A DNA stretch of 64,000 nucleotides from Acidovorax_G lacteus (lineage in GTDB: Bacteria; Pseudomonadota; Gammaproteobacteria; Burkholderiales; Burkholderiaceae_C), in NCBI RefSeq assembly GCF_039540375.1, contig NZ_BAABEX010000004.1, positions 1 through 64,000 of the forward strand, given 5' to 3'. The translations under genes were made by a program, and so were the position numbers. Below the pieces are notes generated by a model. It did not search any database. It worked only from the letters and a program-made list of their open reading frames with translations, and was not told the DNA's origin. This document shows, one piece after another, positions 8,757 through 17,058 of this stretch (position 1 is its first letter; the number at the start of each line of letters is the position of its first letter).

Positions 8757-8959
8757 GGTGTCTCCGGCCATGTCAGTGAGGATGTCCGCACTGTAGAAGC
8801 CGAAGCGGGCATGATTCGCGCGTTTGAAGGCGTGTTCTTATCCTGGTTTGCAGGAAAGTTGCGAATCATCAATGGATGGCGCAGGCTTTACGTGTATGCG
8901 ACCCTGTTCACCCGGGCGCCACGCTTGCGTGGGGCTCCGGCGACCTGTCCGTCGCTGGC

Positions 8960-9976
8960 TTACGGTTTGCCTGCACCCGCCTGCAGTGCGCGCATCCCAA
9001 GCGCGCCCTCCAGTCGGAGCTGCTCTTCAGCCGAGAACCACTGGTCGCGCAGCGCCTGGCTGTCGCCGGCTTGCTGGCGCGCCTGGGCGTACCGGTCCAG
9101 GCGGGCGTTCCAGTCGGCCTGTTCGCGATCGAGTTGGGCCAGCGCCTGGGCAGCGGCGGGGCCGTACTGGGCGCTGCGCTGGGCATGGCGTGTGCGTTCG
9201 TCCACCCCTTGCGCGTCAAAGGTCTGGGTCTGGGCCGCGACGCCCAGGTGGGCAATCGCCTCAGCCCGTGCGGCGCGCTCGGCCGCGGGCAGTTCTGCCT
9301 CCAGGCTTTGCAGTGCGGCGGCGCGTTCCTGCTCGCTGAGCGCGGGGTTGCGCTGGATTTCCATGCGGGCCACGGCCAGGCGGTCCAGCGCTTCTTCGCG
9401 CTCGAACAGGGCCAGGTGCTCCTGGTCGTCAAAGAATCGGCGGCGCAGCGCATCGCGCTCCATCATGGCGGCGCGCAGCGCGCGCGGATCGCTGGGGTCT
9501 GCGGGCGGGCGAAGCTCGCCCAATGCCACCCGGTAATCGACATACCGGTAGGCGATCGTCAGGGCCCGCGGGACGAGCTCTGCCGGAAAAAATCGGCCTG
9601 CAAGGCCAGCCAGCCGGTCTTTCAGGGCCTGGGGCGATTCGGCTTCGCCCGCTGCCAGCAGCAGCGATTCGAGCCGGTTGCGCAGATCCTGCGCAAGCAA
9701 AGGATCGTCGGCGACGGCCTGGCGCGTGGCTGCACGCGCGTCGTCCGACACCGCTGCCCCCGTGTGCGCGAGTGCAGTCGCGTCGGAACGTGTCCCGGCC
9801 ACACCCGCTGGGGCGACCGCGTTGGGGCCTGGTACGGGCAGCGGTGGCGGCCCGCCCAGGCTGACGAGCACGCCAACCAGCGCCGCCACCGCCAGTGCCG
9901 CGGCACCGGCCGCGACTGCGCGGGCACGGCCAGGCTTCGGACTGGCCGTGGAGGTGGAGGGCGTGCTCCGGTCCAT
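8960..9976 (-). CDS. lifO: Lipase-specific foldase (lipase chaperone)
   Basis: This steric chaperone is anchored in the inner membrane and folds the secreted lipase in the periplasm before type II export. An N-terminal membrane helix (about residues 20-43) is followed by an Ala/Pro-rich linker and a long, charged, all-helical domain typical of Lif proteins. At 338 residues the length fits. The segment where the RxxFDYFLxA motif is expected is diverged here; I read RNRLESLLLAAGE instead. The ATG at 9976 overlaps the lipase TGA by one base, showing translational coupling. A GTG three bases earlier is an alternative start. Confidence 0.85.
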   Translation of the reverse strand: MDRSTPSTSTASPKPGRARAVAAGAAALAVAALVGVLVSLGGPPPLPVPGPNAVAPAGVAGTRSDATALAHTGAAVSDDARAATRQAVADDPLLAQDLRNRLESLLLAAGEAESPQALKDRLAGLAGRFFPAELVPRALTIAYRYVDYRVALGELRPPADPSDPRALRAAMMERDALRRRFFDDQEHLALFEREEALDRLAVARMEIQRNPALSEQERAAALQSLEAELPAAERAARAEAIAHLGVAAQTQTFDAQGVDERTRHAQRSAQYGPAAAQALAQLDREQADWNARLDRYAQARQQAGDSQALRDQWFSAEEQLRLEGALGMRALQAGAGKP

Positions 9977-10914
9977 CACAGGCCCAGACCCTTGAGGCGG
10001 TTGGCGTGGTCGCGGTACAGCGTGACGGGGTCCGGTGAGAACCAGTCGCGCAGGCCCAGCAGCTGGTTCACTTCGTCCAAGTGGTTCTGGCGGTAGTCGC
10101 CCAGGTGGCGGCCCAGGCGCGAGGAACAGGCGGACACCAGGCCGTCGTTGGCTTCACCGAACACCAGGCCCAGCGTGGCCAGGGGGGCATCGCTCAGGTC
10201 CAGCACGTTGGTCAGGGTCTTGGTGCCCGTCCACGAGAAATAGCGCACACCGTTGACCAGCTCGGGCCCGCTGCCGCAGCCGCTGGGCAGGCCTTGCGGG
10301 AAGCGCTGGTTGAAGCGCGCGCTGCCTGCGGTCGTGAGCGAATCGAGCGCCGCCGTGGGCATCTGGGGCAGCCCGGAGCCGCCCGAGAACACATTGATCA
10401 GCCCGACCAGCGCCGACGCGGCCGCGTTGGCCACGGCTTCCGACACCGAACCGGCCGGGGCCACACCGCGCACGATATCGGCCACGCGCGAGCCGCGGTT
10501 CACGCCACCGATGGACGTGACCGATGCCACCAGCTGCGGCGCCACACCGGCCACGTAGCGGATGGTGGGGCCGCCGTGCGAATGGCCGATCAGGTTGACC
10601 TTCTGGGCTCCTGTCATCGCCAGAATGGTGCGCACCTGGGCCAGAAGCTGCTCGCCACGTACCTCGGTGCTGTTGGCGGCCGACACCTGGGCCACGTACA
10701 CCCGGGCGCCGCCGGAGCGCAGGGCGGACGGAATGCCGTAGAAGTAATCGACGCCCAGCGCCGAGTCGAACCCGAACAGGCCGTGCACCAGCACGATGGG
10801 GTAACGGGTCTGCGTGTAGCCCGTTTGCGCATGGGCGGTCGAGGCGGTCCAGAAGGTCAGGCTTGCGGCCAGCAGGGCGAGGGCCCGCCCGAGGCGGCTC
10901 CAGAGCGATGGCAT
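9976..10914 (-). CDS. lip: Secreted triacylglycerol lipase, Lif-dependent (family I.1/I.2)
   Basis: This extracellular lipase splits triglycerides. The 312-residue precursor has a signal peptide ending TASTAHAQ (residue 30), the oxyanion motif VLVHGLFG, the nucleophile Ser112 in GHSHGG, the acid Asp257 in NDG and His278 in NHLDEVNQ. Cys213 and Cys263 match the family's single disulfide. Export needs LifO and a type II system, and a complete one lies at 37424-48250. The start at 10914 is fixed by the signal peptide; the extra 41 upstream codons make no sense as a leader. A palindromic site lies 45-65 bp upstream. Confidence 0.92.
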   Translation of the reverse strand: MPSLWSRLGRALALLAASLTFWTASTAHAQTGYTQTRYPIVLVHGLFGFDSALGVDYFYGIPSALRSGGARVYVAQVSAANSTEVRGEQLLAQVRTILAMTGAQKVNLIGHSHGGPTIRYVAGVAPQLVASVTSIGGVNRGSRVADIVRGVAPAGSVSEAVANAAASALVGLINVFSGGSGLPQMPTAALDSLTTAGSARFNQRFPQGLPSGCGSGPELVNGVRYFSWTGTKTLTNVLDLSDAPLATLGLVFGEANDGLVSACSSRLGRHLGDYRQNHLDEVNQLLGLRDWFSPDPVTLYRDHANRLKGLGL

Positions 10915-10949
10915 GGGATATGTCTCCGGTTGTGATTGGTTTTGGCGGT

Positions 10950-10977
10950 ACAAAAAAGAACGACCGTTCGTTTTTGT
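10950..10977. promoter_or_regulatory. Palindromic site upstream of lip, TetR-operator style
   Basis: AACGACCGTTCGTT (10959-10972) is a 14-bp near-palindrome flanked by A-tract and T-tract arms, so symmetry extends over about 28 bp. It lies between the lip start (10914) and the lrp start (11088). The form is that of a TetR-family operator, such as those of fatty-acid-sensing repressors. A regulator acting on lip is an inference. A second short inverted repeat (GGGGAAATCCCC) follows at about 10993-11004. Confidence 0.4.
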
Positions 10978-11087
10978 GGGACTTATTTTTCCGGGGAAAT
11001 CCCCTGTCTCCATCGGGACATACCCGCCTGCGGACATACCCGGAGCTGCAGCGCAGCAACGGGCGTGCGTTTCTAAAATCCTGCGTC

Positions 11088-11570
11088 ATGAGCACCTCTT
11101 ACGCACTGGACAAGCTGGATCGGGCCATCCTGCGCCGATTGCAAGACAACGGACGCGAGACCTACGATGTCATTGGCGAAGAGGTCGGTTTGTCGCCAAG
11201 TGCCGTGCTGCGCCGCGTCAAACGGCTGGAGGATGCGGGGGTGATCCATCGCTACGTGGCGCTGGTGCGTCCCGAGGCTGTGGGCCTGGGCCTGACGGCC
11301 TACCTGAACGTACGCCTCGAAAAGCACACCGAAACCCACAAGCGCAACCCCATGGACCTGTTCCGCGCCAGTGTGCAGACTTGGCCCGAGGTGGTGGAAT
11401 GCGCGGCGCTCACAGGCGAGATGGATTACCTGCTGCGCGTGGTGGTGGCCGACATGGCCCACTACAGCCGCTTCATCATGGACACGTTGCTCAAGCACCC
11501 CAGCGTGGAAGACTGCAAAACCAGCTTTGTGCTGGACCGCGTGAAGGCCACAACGGCCATGCCGGTGTAG
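11088..11570 (+). CDS. Lrp/AsnC family transcriptional regulator
   Basis: This is a 160-residue feast/famine regulator. It has an N-terminal winged HTH (residues 6-60, with LSPSAVLRRVKRLEDAGVI) and a C-terminal RAM ligand-binding domain ending TSFVLDRVK. Proteins of this type usually sense an amino acid and act as dimers or octamers. Relatives in this bacterial family often sit divergent to hppD, so a role in tyrosine/phenylalanine catabolism is plausible. Here the lip-lifO pair lies between them. The start ATG at 11088 directly precedes the LDKLDRAILRRLQ helix. Confidence 0.88.
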   Translation: MSTSYALDKLDRAILRRLQDNGRETYDVIGEEVGLSPSAVLRRVKRLEDAGVIHRYVALVRPEAVGLGLTAYLNVRLEKHTETHKRNPMDLFRASVQTWPEVVECAALTGEMDYLLRVVVADMAHYSRFIMDTLLKHPSVEDCKTSFVLDRVKATTAMPV

Positions 11571-11642
11571 GGGTTTTGGGCGCGTCGCCGAGGCGTCTGG
11601 CGCGGGCTTGTCGAGGGCAGCGGGGCTCCCTAAAGTTGAGGA

Positions 11643-11702
11643 GGTCGGTCTAGATTGCTGCGACGCAGCAAATGGAGCGGACAAAACCTAGGGAAAACCC
11701 TA
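11643..11702. promoter_or_regulatory. Palindrome-rich region before the GNAT gene
   Basis: Three short symmetric elements lie close together. First is GGTCGGTCTAG (11643-11653), the reverse complement of the first 11 bases of the tetR operator at 367-384. Second is TTGCTGCGACGCAGCAA (11655-11671), a perfect 17-base palindrome. Third is TAGGG-AAAA-CCCTA (11689-11702). They are probably control sites for the GNAT gene. I cannot assign a regulator with confidence. The rest of 11571-11812 shows nothing clear. Confidence 0.35.
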
Positions 11703-11812
11703 AAATCACGCCCATGATCGCGACGACTAAAGATTGGCTCAAGGCATCATGGGACGCCAGCAAATACATGCTGCGCCCGATGAACGGGCGTGCCCCGTCA
11801 GGAGGTCCTTCC

Positions 11813-12448
11813 GTGTCCACCCCTGTCATGGTTCCCATCCGCTCGCTCGGTCCTTCGTACCGCGAGCGCATCACGGCCCATCTGCTGCAGCTGGAGCCTG
11901 CCGACCGCTATCTGCGCTTCGGCTATGCCGCCAACGACGAGCAGATCCGGCGCTATGCCGACCAGCTCGACTTCGAGCGCGACGAGATCTTCGGCATCTA
12001 CAACCGCCGGCTCGAACTCATCGCCATGGCCCATCTGGCGTTCTCGGAGCATCCCGAGCACAAGCACTGCGCCGAGTTTGGCGTGTCGGTGCTCAAGCAG
12101 GCCCGCGGGCGTGGTTTCGGGGCGCGCCTGTTCGAGCGTGCGGTGATGCACGCGCGCAACGAGGGGGTGAACATGCTGTTCATCCACGCGCTGAGCGAGA
12201 ACACCGCAATGCTGAAAATCGCTCGCAATGCTGGCGCGACTGTGCGGCGTGACGGTTCAGAGTCCGAGGCCTACCTGCAACTGCCCCCGGCCAGTTTGGA
12301 CACGCGCGTGGCCGAGCTGGTCGAGCAGCAGTTTGCCGAGGTGGACTATCAGCTCAAAAAGCAGGCCAAGCAGTTCTGGAGCTTTCTGGCCGGCGTGCAG
12401 GAAGTGCGCAGCGGCGTGCGCAACGCGCGCCACCAAAGCGCCGAATGA
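11813..12448 (+). CDS. GNAT-family N-acetyltransferase
   Basis: This 211-residue acyltransferase-fold protein has the acetyl-CoA-binding signature in VLKQARGRGFGARLFERA (about 95-112, the Q/RxxGxG/A loop), followed by LFIHALSENTAMLKIARNAGA, a typical motif B/C region. A charged helical C-terminal extension is present. The target (protein, amino acid or small molecule) cannot be inferred. I chose the GTG start at 11813 because a perfect GGAGGT site lies 6 bp upstream. An ATG at 11714 would add 33 codons without a ribosome site. Confidence 0.75.
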   Translation: MSTPVMVPIRSLGPSYRERITAHLLQLEPADRYLRFGYAANDEQIRRYADQLDFERDEIFGIYNRRLELIAMAHLAFSEHPEHKHCAEFGVSVLKQARGRGFGARLFERAVMHARNEGVNMLFIHALSENTAMLKIARNAGATVRRDGSESEAYLQLPPASLDTRVAELVEQQFAEVDYQLKKQAKQFWSFLAGVQEVRSGVRNARHQSAE

Positions 12449-12573
12449 CTGCGCTGCGGGGCCATCGTCAGCCCCGCGTGGCGCTCGGGTGAAGGGTTTG
12501 CCCGGGGCCGCCGACATGGCAATCCGCTATCCTAGGGGTCTGATCCACTACCGCATGTCCTGCACACGTTTCT

Positions 12574-13446
12574 GTGTCTGACCCGCACCCTGCGCGCTTG
12601 CCCGAACGCGAAGACAAGCGCACATTCCTGCAGAAAGTCGCTGAATTCATCCACCCCGGCCCCGACTCGGCCGAGGAACTGATCGACACCCTGGCCGAAG
12701 CCGAGGACAACGACGTCATCGGCGCCGAAACCCGCGTGATGCTCGAGCGGGTGATCCGCCTGTCCGACCGCACCGCCGGCGACGTGATGGTGGCCGCACC
12801 CCGCATGGATCTCGTCAACATCGACGCACCGTTCGATGAATTGCTCAACCTGGTGATCGGCACGGCGCACTCGCGCTTTCCGGTGTACCAGGGCGAGCGC
12901 GAGAACATCATTGGCATCCTCATGGCGAAGGACCTGCTCAAGCTGCAGCGCGCGCCAGAGCTCAACATCCGTGCCTTGTTGCGCCCTGCGGTTTATGTGC
13001 CCGAGAGCAAAGGTCTGAACGATCTGCTGCGCGAGTTCCGCGGCAACCGCAATCACCTGGCCATCGTGATCGACGAGTTCGGGCGGGTGGCCGGGCTTGT
13101 GACCATCGAAGACGTGCTCGAAGAAATCGTGGGCGAGATCGAGGACGAGTTCGACATCGCCGAAGACGAAGGCGACATCTTCGGCCTGGCCGACCGCACC
13201 TACCGCGTGAGTGGCGACACACCGTTGGAGCGCGTGCGCGAAGCCTTCAACGTCGAGCTGCACGGCAGTGACCGCGAAGAGCACTTCGACACCATTGGCG
13301 GCCTGATCGCGCACGAGATGGGCCACGTGCCCCGCCGTGGCGAAAGCCATACCCTGGAAGGGCTGCAGTTCGTCGTGCTGCACACCAAGGGCGGTGCCGT
13401 GCGCTGGTTCAAGGTGTCGCGTCCCGAAGCCAGCGAAGACGCGTGA
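12574..13446 (+). CDS. corC: CorC/HlyC-type CBS-domain protein
   Basis: This is a 290-residue cytosolic protein with a tandem CBS pair (about residues 65-190) and a C-terminal CorC/HlyC domain (about 205-285), without the membrane DUF21 part of CorB. CorC has been tied to Mg/Co efflux and to membrane-lipid homeostasis. It is commonly encoded directly before lnt, as here. The start is GTG (12574) with no strong ribosome site. A nine-codon reading frame (12555-12581) overlaps this start and may couple initiation. Its stop overlaps the lnt ATG. Confidence 0.88.
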   Translation: MSDPHPARLPEREDKRTFLQKVAEFIHPGPDSAEELIDTLAEAEDNDVIGAETRVMLERVIRLSDRTAGDVMVAAPRMDLVNIDAPFDELLNLVIGTAHSRFPVYQGERENIIGILMAKDLLKLQRAPELNIRALLRPAVYVPESKGLNDLLREFRGNRNHLAIVIDEFGRVAGLVTIEDVLEEIVGEIEDEFDIAEDEGDIFGLADRTYRVSGDTPLERVREAFNVELHGSDREEHFDTIGGLIAHEMGHVPRRGESHTLEGLQFVVLHTKGGAVRWFKVSRPEASEDA

Positions 13447-15116
13447 TGGCGGCGTTCGAGCACGCCGCCCCCCGATCGGGTGCGTGGCGGGGCCTGCTGG
13501 CGCTGCTGGTGCTGGCAGCCGGGGTGCTGCAGGCCGGCGCACTGGCTTGGCCATGGGCCGCCCCGCTGACAGCGCCCGATGGCACCGTGGCGGGCGCGCC
13601 GCCGCTGTGGTGGCTGCAACTGCTGTCGCTGGCGGTGCTGTGCGCGGTGTTGCTGCGCACCGAGCGGCCCGCGCAGGCCGCATGGTGGGGCGGGCTGTTT
13701 GCCACGGCCTGGCTGTCCGCCACCTTCTGGTGGCTGTTCATCTCCATGCATGTGTACGGCGGGCTGGCGGCGCCGCTGGCCGCAGCGGCGGTGCTTGCGC
13801 TGGCGGCCTTTCTGGCGAGCTACTACGCCATCGCTTCATGGCTTTTTTGCCGTTTCAAGTCCCGTGGACAAGCACGAGCAGCTCTCTTTTTTGTAGCGCT
13901 CTGGACGCTCGCCGAAATGGCCCGCGGCACGCTGTGGACGGGCTTCCCCTGGGGGGCGGGCGGCTACGCGCACGTTGAGGGCCCCCTGGCGCCGCTGGCG
14001 CGATGGGTCGGCGTGTACGGCGTGGGTGCCGCGGCAGCGGCGGTGGCCATGTTGCTCGCGCAAGGCCTGCACGTGCTGCGCATGCACCCGCGCCAGCGCC
14101 TCGCGTGGCTGGCGGCCTGGACCCTGGTGCTGCTGGTGTGTGCGGCGGCCACGGTGGCGCGCACCCGGGCGCTGGACGACGCCCGGGCCGATGGCGGCGT
14201 GGCCGCGGCGGCGGCGCGCGTGCACACGCTGGCCCTGCTGCAAGGCAACATCCCGCAGGACGAGAAATTCCAGCCCGGCAGCGGCGTGCCGCTCGCGCTG
14301 GCCTGGTATGCCGAGGCGCTGCGCAGCACGCCAGCCCGCATGGTGGTGGCGCCCGAGACGGCGGTGCCGCTGCTGCCCCAGCAGCTCATGCCCGGCTACA
14401 TGGACGGGCTGCGGGAGCACTTTGCCCGTGGTGAGCAGGCCGCGCTGGTGGGCGTGCCCTTGGGCGACGCGGAGCAGGGCTACACCAATTCGGTGCTGGG
14501 CTGGGCCCCAGAGGCGGCCGAGTACCAGTACGACAAGCACCACCTGGTGCCGTTTGGCGAATTCATTCCCCCGCTGTTCCGCTGGTTCACCGCGATGATG
14601 AACATCCCGCTGGGCGACTTCAACCGCGGTGCGGTGGGGCAGGCGTCCATGGCTTGGGCGGGCGAGCGGTGGGCTCCCAACATCTGCTACGAGGACTTGT
14701 TTGGCGAAGAGTTGGCCGCCCGGTTCGACCGGCCGGAAACGTCCCCCACGGTGTTTGTCAACGTGAGCAACATCGCGTGGTTTGGCGACAGCGTGGCCAT
14801 CGACCAGCACCTGTCGATCAGCCGCATGCGCGCGCTGGAATTCGAGCGCCCGATGGTGCGCGCCACCAACACCGGGGCCACAGCCGTCATCGACCATCGG
14901 GGACAGGTCACGCACGCACTGCCGCGCCTTACGCGCGATGTGCTGCTGGCCGACGTACAGGGCCGGGGTGGACCCGACGCTGACACCTGGGCGGCCACGC
15001 CGTTTGCGCGCTGGGCTGCGCCCTGGGGTCTGGCCCCGGCCTGGATGGCGATGGGGTTGCTGGCCCTGGCCTGCGCACGGTGGCGGCAGCGGTCCCGTGG
15101 GCGAGGGCGCGCTTGA
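13446..15116 (+). CDS. lnt: Apolipoprotein N-acyltransferase
   Basis: This inner-membrane enzyme adds the third acyl chain to the N-terminus of outer-membrane lipoproteins. The 556-residue protein has about seven hydrophobic segments in its first 260 residues, then a nitrilase-fold domain with the triad Glu304 (APETAVP), Lys364 (KHHLVPFGEF) and Cys414 (CYEDLFG). It starts one base inside the corC stop (TGATG). Oddly, residues about 134-151, in a membrane loop just before the conserved ALWTLAEMARGTL segment, are encoded by a copy of dispersed repeat A (13846-13899) that keeps the frame open. Confidence 0.93.
   Translation: MAAFEHAAPRSGAWRGLLALLVLAAGVLQAGALAWPWAAPLTAPDGTVAGAPPLWWLQLLSLAVLCAVLLRTERPAQAAWWGGLFATAWLSATFWWLFISMHVYGGLAAPLAAAAVLALAAFLASYYAIASWLFCRFKSRGQARAALFFVALWTLAEMARGTLWTGFPWGAGGYAHVEGPLAPLARWVGVYGVGAAAAAVAMLLAQGLHVLRMHPRQRLAWLAAWTLVLLVCAAATVARTRALDDARADGGVAAAAARVHTLALLQGNIPQDEKFQPGSGVPLALAWYAEALRSTPARMVVAPETAVPLLPQQLMPGYMDGLREHFARGEQAALVGVPLGDAEQGYTNSVLGWAPEAAEYQYDKHHLVPFGEFIPPLFRWFTAMMNIPLGDFNRGAVGQASMAWAGERWAPNICYEDLFGEELAARFDRPETSPTVFVNVSNIAWFGDSVAIDQHLSISRMRALEFERPMVRATNTGATAVIDHRGQVTHALPRLTRDVLLADVQGRGGPDADTWAATPFARWAAPWGLAPAWMAMGLLALACARWRQRSRGRGRA
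13846..13899 (-). repeat. Dispersed repeat A, copy inside lnt
   Basis: In reverse complement it reads GCTAC...AGAGCTGCTCGTGCTT followed by a degenerate right arm (ACTTGAAACGGC). This matches the pattern GCTAT-N-ATAGCTGCTCGTGCTT-N-AAGCACGAGCGGCC of the copies at 179-226, 23776-23830, 24872-24920 and 27891-27916. It lies wholly in the coding region of lnt without breaking the frame. Confidence 0.6.
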
Positions 15117-15261
15117 TCCACATCAGCGCCCTGCGGGGCTTGCGGGCTGCCGCGGCCCAGGGGCGCGCCCTGCCTCGATAATAGAGGGGCCGCACCTTGA
15201 CAGAACCGGGTGAGGCACAACACGAGGCGGCCCACGCCGCCACTCTGGAGCACAACTGAAA

Positions 15262-15783
15262 ATGGCAGATTCCTTCTCGTACGAACAGCTGATCGCCTCG
15301 GGCGAAGGCCGGTTGTTCCAGCCCGACAGCGGCCGCTTGCCGCTGCCGCCCATGCTGATGTTCGACCGCATCACGCACATCGACAGCGACGGCGGTGCGC
15401 ACGGGCTGGGAAGGATCGTGGCCGAACTCGACGTCAAGCCCGACCTGTGGTTCTTTGACTGCCACTTCCAGGGCGACCCGGTCATGCCCGGCTGCCTGGG
15501 GCTTGATGCCATGTGGCAGCTCATCGGCTTTTACCTGACCTGGCTGCAACTTCCGGGCCGCGGCCGTGCGCTGGGCGCGGGCGAAGTCAAGTTCACCGGC
15601 GAGGTCGGTCCCGACGTGAAGCTCGTCACGTACGAAATCGACATCAAGCGCGTGATCAAGCGCAAGCTCAACATGGCCATCGGCGACGCACGACTGCTGG
15701 CCGATGGCAAGGAAATCTACGTGGCCAACGACCTGCGCGTGGGCCTGTTCCAGCGGGAGGGCGCAGCCGGAGGTGCCGCATGA
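15262..15783 (+). CDS. fabA: 3-hydroxydecanoyl-ACP dehydratase/isomerase
   Basis: FabA dehydrates beta-hydroxydecanoyl-ACP and isomerises trans-2- to cis-3-decenoyl-ACP, the branch point to unsaturated fatty acids. The 173-residue hot-dog protein carries the active-site helix CHFQGDPVMPGCLGLDAMWQ with the catalytic His and Asp. A GGAG lies about 12 bp before the ATG. Its stop overlaps fabB by ATGA, the classic fabAB operon. A GATAAT box at 15177-15182 is the best -10 candidate, without a convincing -35. Confidence 0.95.
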   Translation: MADSFSYEQLIASGEGRLFQPDSGRLPLPPMLMFDRITHIDSDGGAHGLGRIVAELDVKPDLWFFDCHFQGDPVMPGCLGLDAMWQLIGFYLTWLQLPGRGRALGAGEVKFTGEVGPDVKLVTYEIDIKRVIKRKLNMAIGDARLLADGKEIYVANDLRVGLFQREGAAGGAA

Positions 15784-17000
15784 GCCCGCGCCGTGTCGTC
15801 ATCACGGGCATGGGCATCGTCTCGTGTATCGGCAACGACCTGGCCACCGTCGAGGCCTCGCTGCGCGCGGGCACCAGTGGCATCAAGGCTGTTGAAAAAT
15901 TCAAGGAGCTGGGCCTGCGCAGCCAGGTCGGTGGCGTGCCCGAGATCGACATCGAGGCCCGCATCGACCGCAAGCAGCTGCGCTTCATGGGCGATGCAGC
16001 GGCCTATGCGCAGATCGCGCTCGAGGACGCGATTGCGCAGGCCGGGCTCACGCCCGCGCAGGTGAGCCATCCGCGCACGGGGCTGATCATGGGCTCGGGC
16101 GGCGGCTCGCCGGCCAACCAGATCGAGGCCGCCGACACCTTGCGCGAAAAGGGCATCCGCCGCGTGGGGCCCTACCAGGTCACGCGCTGCATGAGCAGCA
16201 CGGTCTCGGCGTGTCTCGCCACCAACTTCCAGGTCAAGGGCATCAACTACTCCATCACCTCGGCCTGCTCCACCTCGGCGCACTGCATCGGCGCGGCGGC
16301 GCAGCAGATCGCCTGGGGCATGCAGGACGTGATGTTCGCCGGCGGCGGTGAAGAGCTGTCCTGGGGCATGTCGCTGCTGTTCGACGGCATGGGTGCGATG
16401 TCGAGCAAGTACAACGACACGCCCGAGCGCGCCTCGCGCGCCTACGATGCGAACCGCGATGGCTTCGTGATCGCAGGCGGTGGCGGTGCCGTGGTGCTGG
16501 AAAGCCTGGAACACGCCCAGGCCCGCGGCGCGACCATCCTGGCCGAAGTGGTGGGCTTTGGCGCCACCAGCGACGGCGCCGACATGGTGGCCCCGTCGGG
16601 CGACGGCGCGATTGCCTGCATGCAGCAGGCGCTGCAGGGCATCGAAGGCCCGATCGACTACATCAACACCCACGGCACCTCGACCCCGGTGGGCGACATG
16701 CAAGAGGTACGTGCCATGCAGGCGTTGTTCGGCGACGCCGTGCCACCGTTCTCCAGCACCAAATCGCTGACCGGCCATTCGCTGGGCGCCACCGGCGTGC
16801 AGGAGGCCATCTACTGCGTGATCATGCTGCGCAAGGGCTTCATTGCAGGCTCGGTCAACGTCGAAACGCCCGACCCGGCGCTCGGCAGCATGCCGCTGGT
16901 CACGAAAACGCGCGACGCGCAGCTCACCACGGTGCTCTCCAACAGCTTCGGCTTTGGGGGCACCAACGCAAGCCTGGTGCTGCGCCGCTGGGGCAGCTGA
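15780..17000 (+). CDS. fabB: Beta-ketoacyl-ACP synthase I
   Basis: This condensing enzyme elongates cis-3-decenoyl-ACP and so commits carbon to unsaturated fatty acids with FabA. The 406-residue protein is a thiolase-fold ketosynthase. The nucleophile Cys is in ITSACSTSAHC, the two His are in NTHGTSTPVGD and TGHSLGATG, and the C-terminal loop is NSFGFGGTNASLVL. It overlaps fabA by 4 bp. A strong terminator follows at 17026-17058. Confidence 0.95.
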   Translation: MSPRRVVITGMGIVSCIGNDLATVEASLRAGTSGIKAVEKFKELGLRSQVGGVPEIDIEARIDRKQLRFMGDAAAYAQIALEDAIAQAGLTPAQVSHPRTGLIMGSGGGSPANQIEAADTLREKGIRRVGPYQVTRCMSSTVSACLATNFQVKGINYSITSACSTSAHCIGAAAQQIAWGMQDVMFAGGGEELSWGMSLLFDGMGAMSSKYNDTPERASRAYDANRDGFVIAGGGGAVVLESLEHAQARGATILAEVVGFGATSDGADMVAPSGDGAIACMQQALQGIEGPIDYINTHGTSTPVGDMQEVRAMQALFGDAVPPFSSTKSLTGHSLGATGVQEAIYCVIMLRKGFIAGSVNVETPDPALGSMPLVTKTRDAQLTTVLSNSFGFGGTNASLVLRRWGS

Positions 17001-17025
17001 GTCGCACGCTCCACGCTGGCTGCCC

Positions 17026-17058
17026 AAGCCGCTGTGCAGGTCACAGCGGCTTTTTTTT
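17026..17058 (+). terminator. Rho-independent terminator of fabAB
   Basis: An 11-bp stem (AAGCCGCTGTG at 17026-17036 with CACAGCGGCTT at 17042-17052) has a five-base loop and runs into eight T (17051-17058). The convergent LysR gene ends at 17041, so its last codons (GKKKPL) are read from the opposite strand of this hairpin. Confidence 0.88.

Noticed and set aside
8925..8945. Hairpin CCACGC-TT-GCGTGG after lifO as a terminator
   Set aside because: No T-run follows on either strand.
11630..11660. Possible sigma-28 (flagellar) promoter, CTAAAGTT upstream of the GNAT gene
   Set aside because: The expected GCCGATAA box at 11-bp spacing is absent; only the first half matches.
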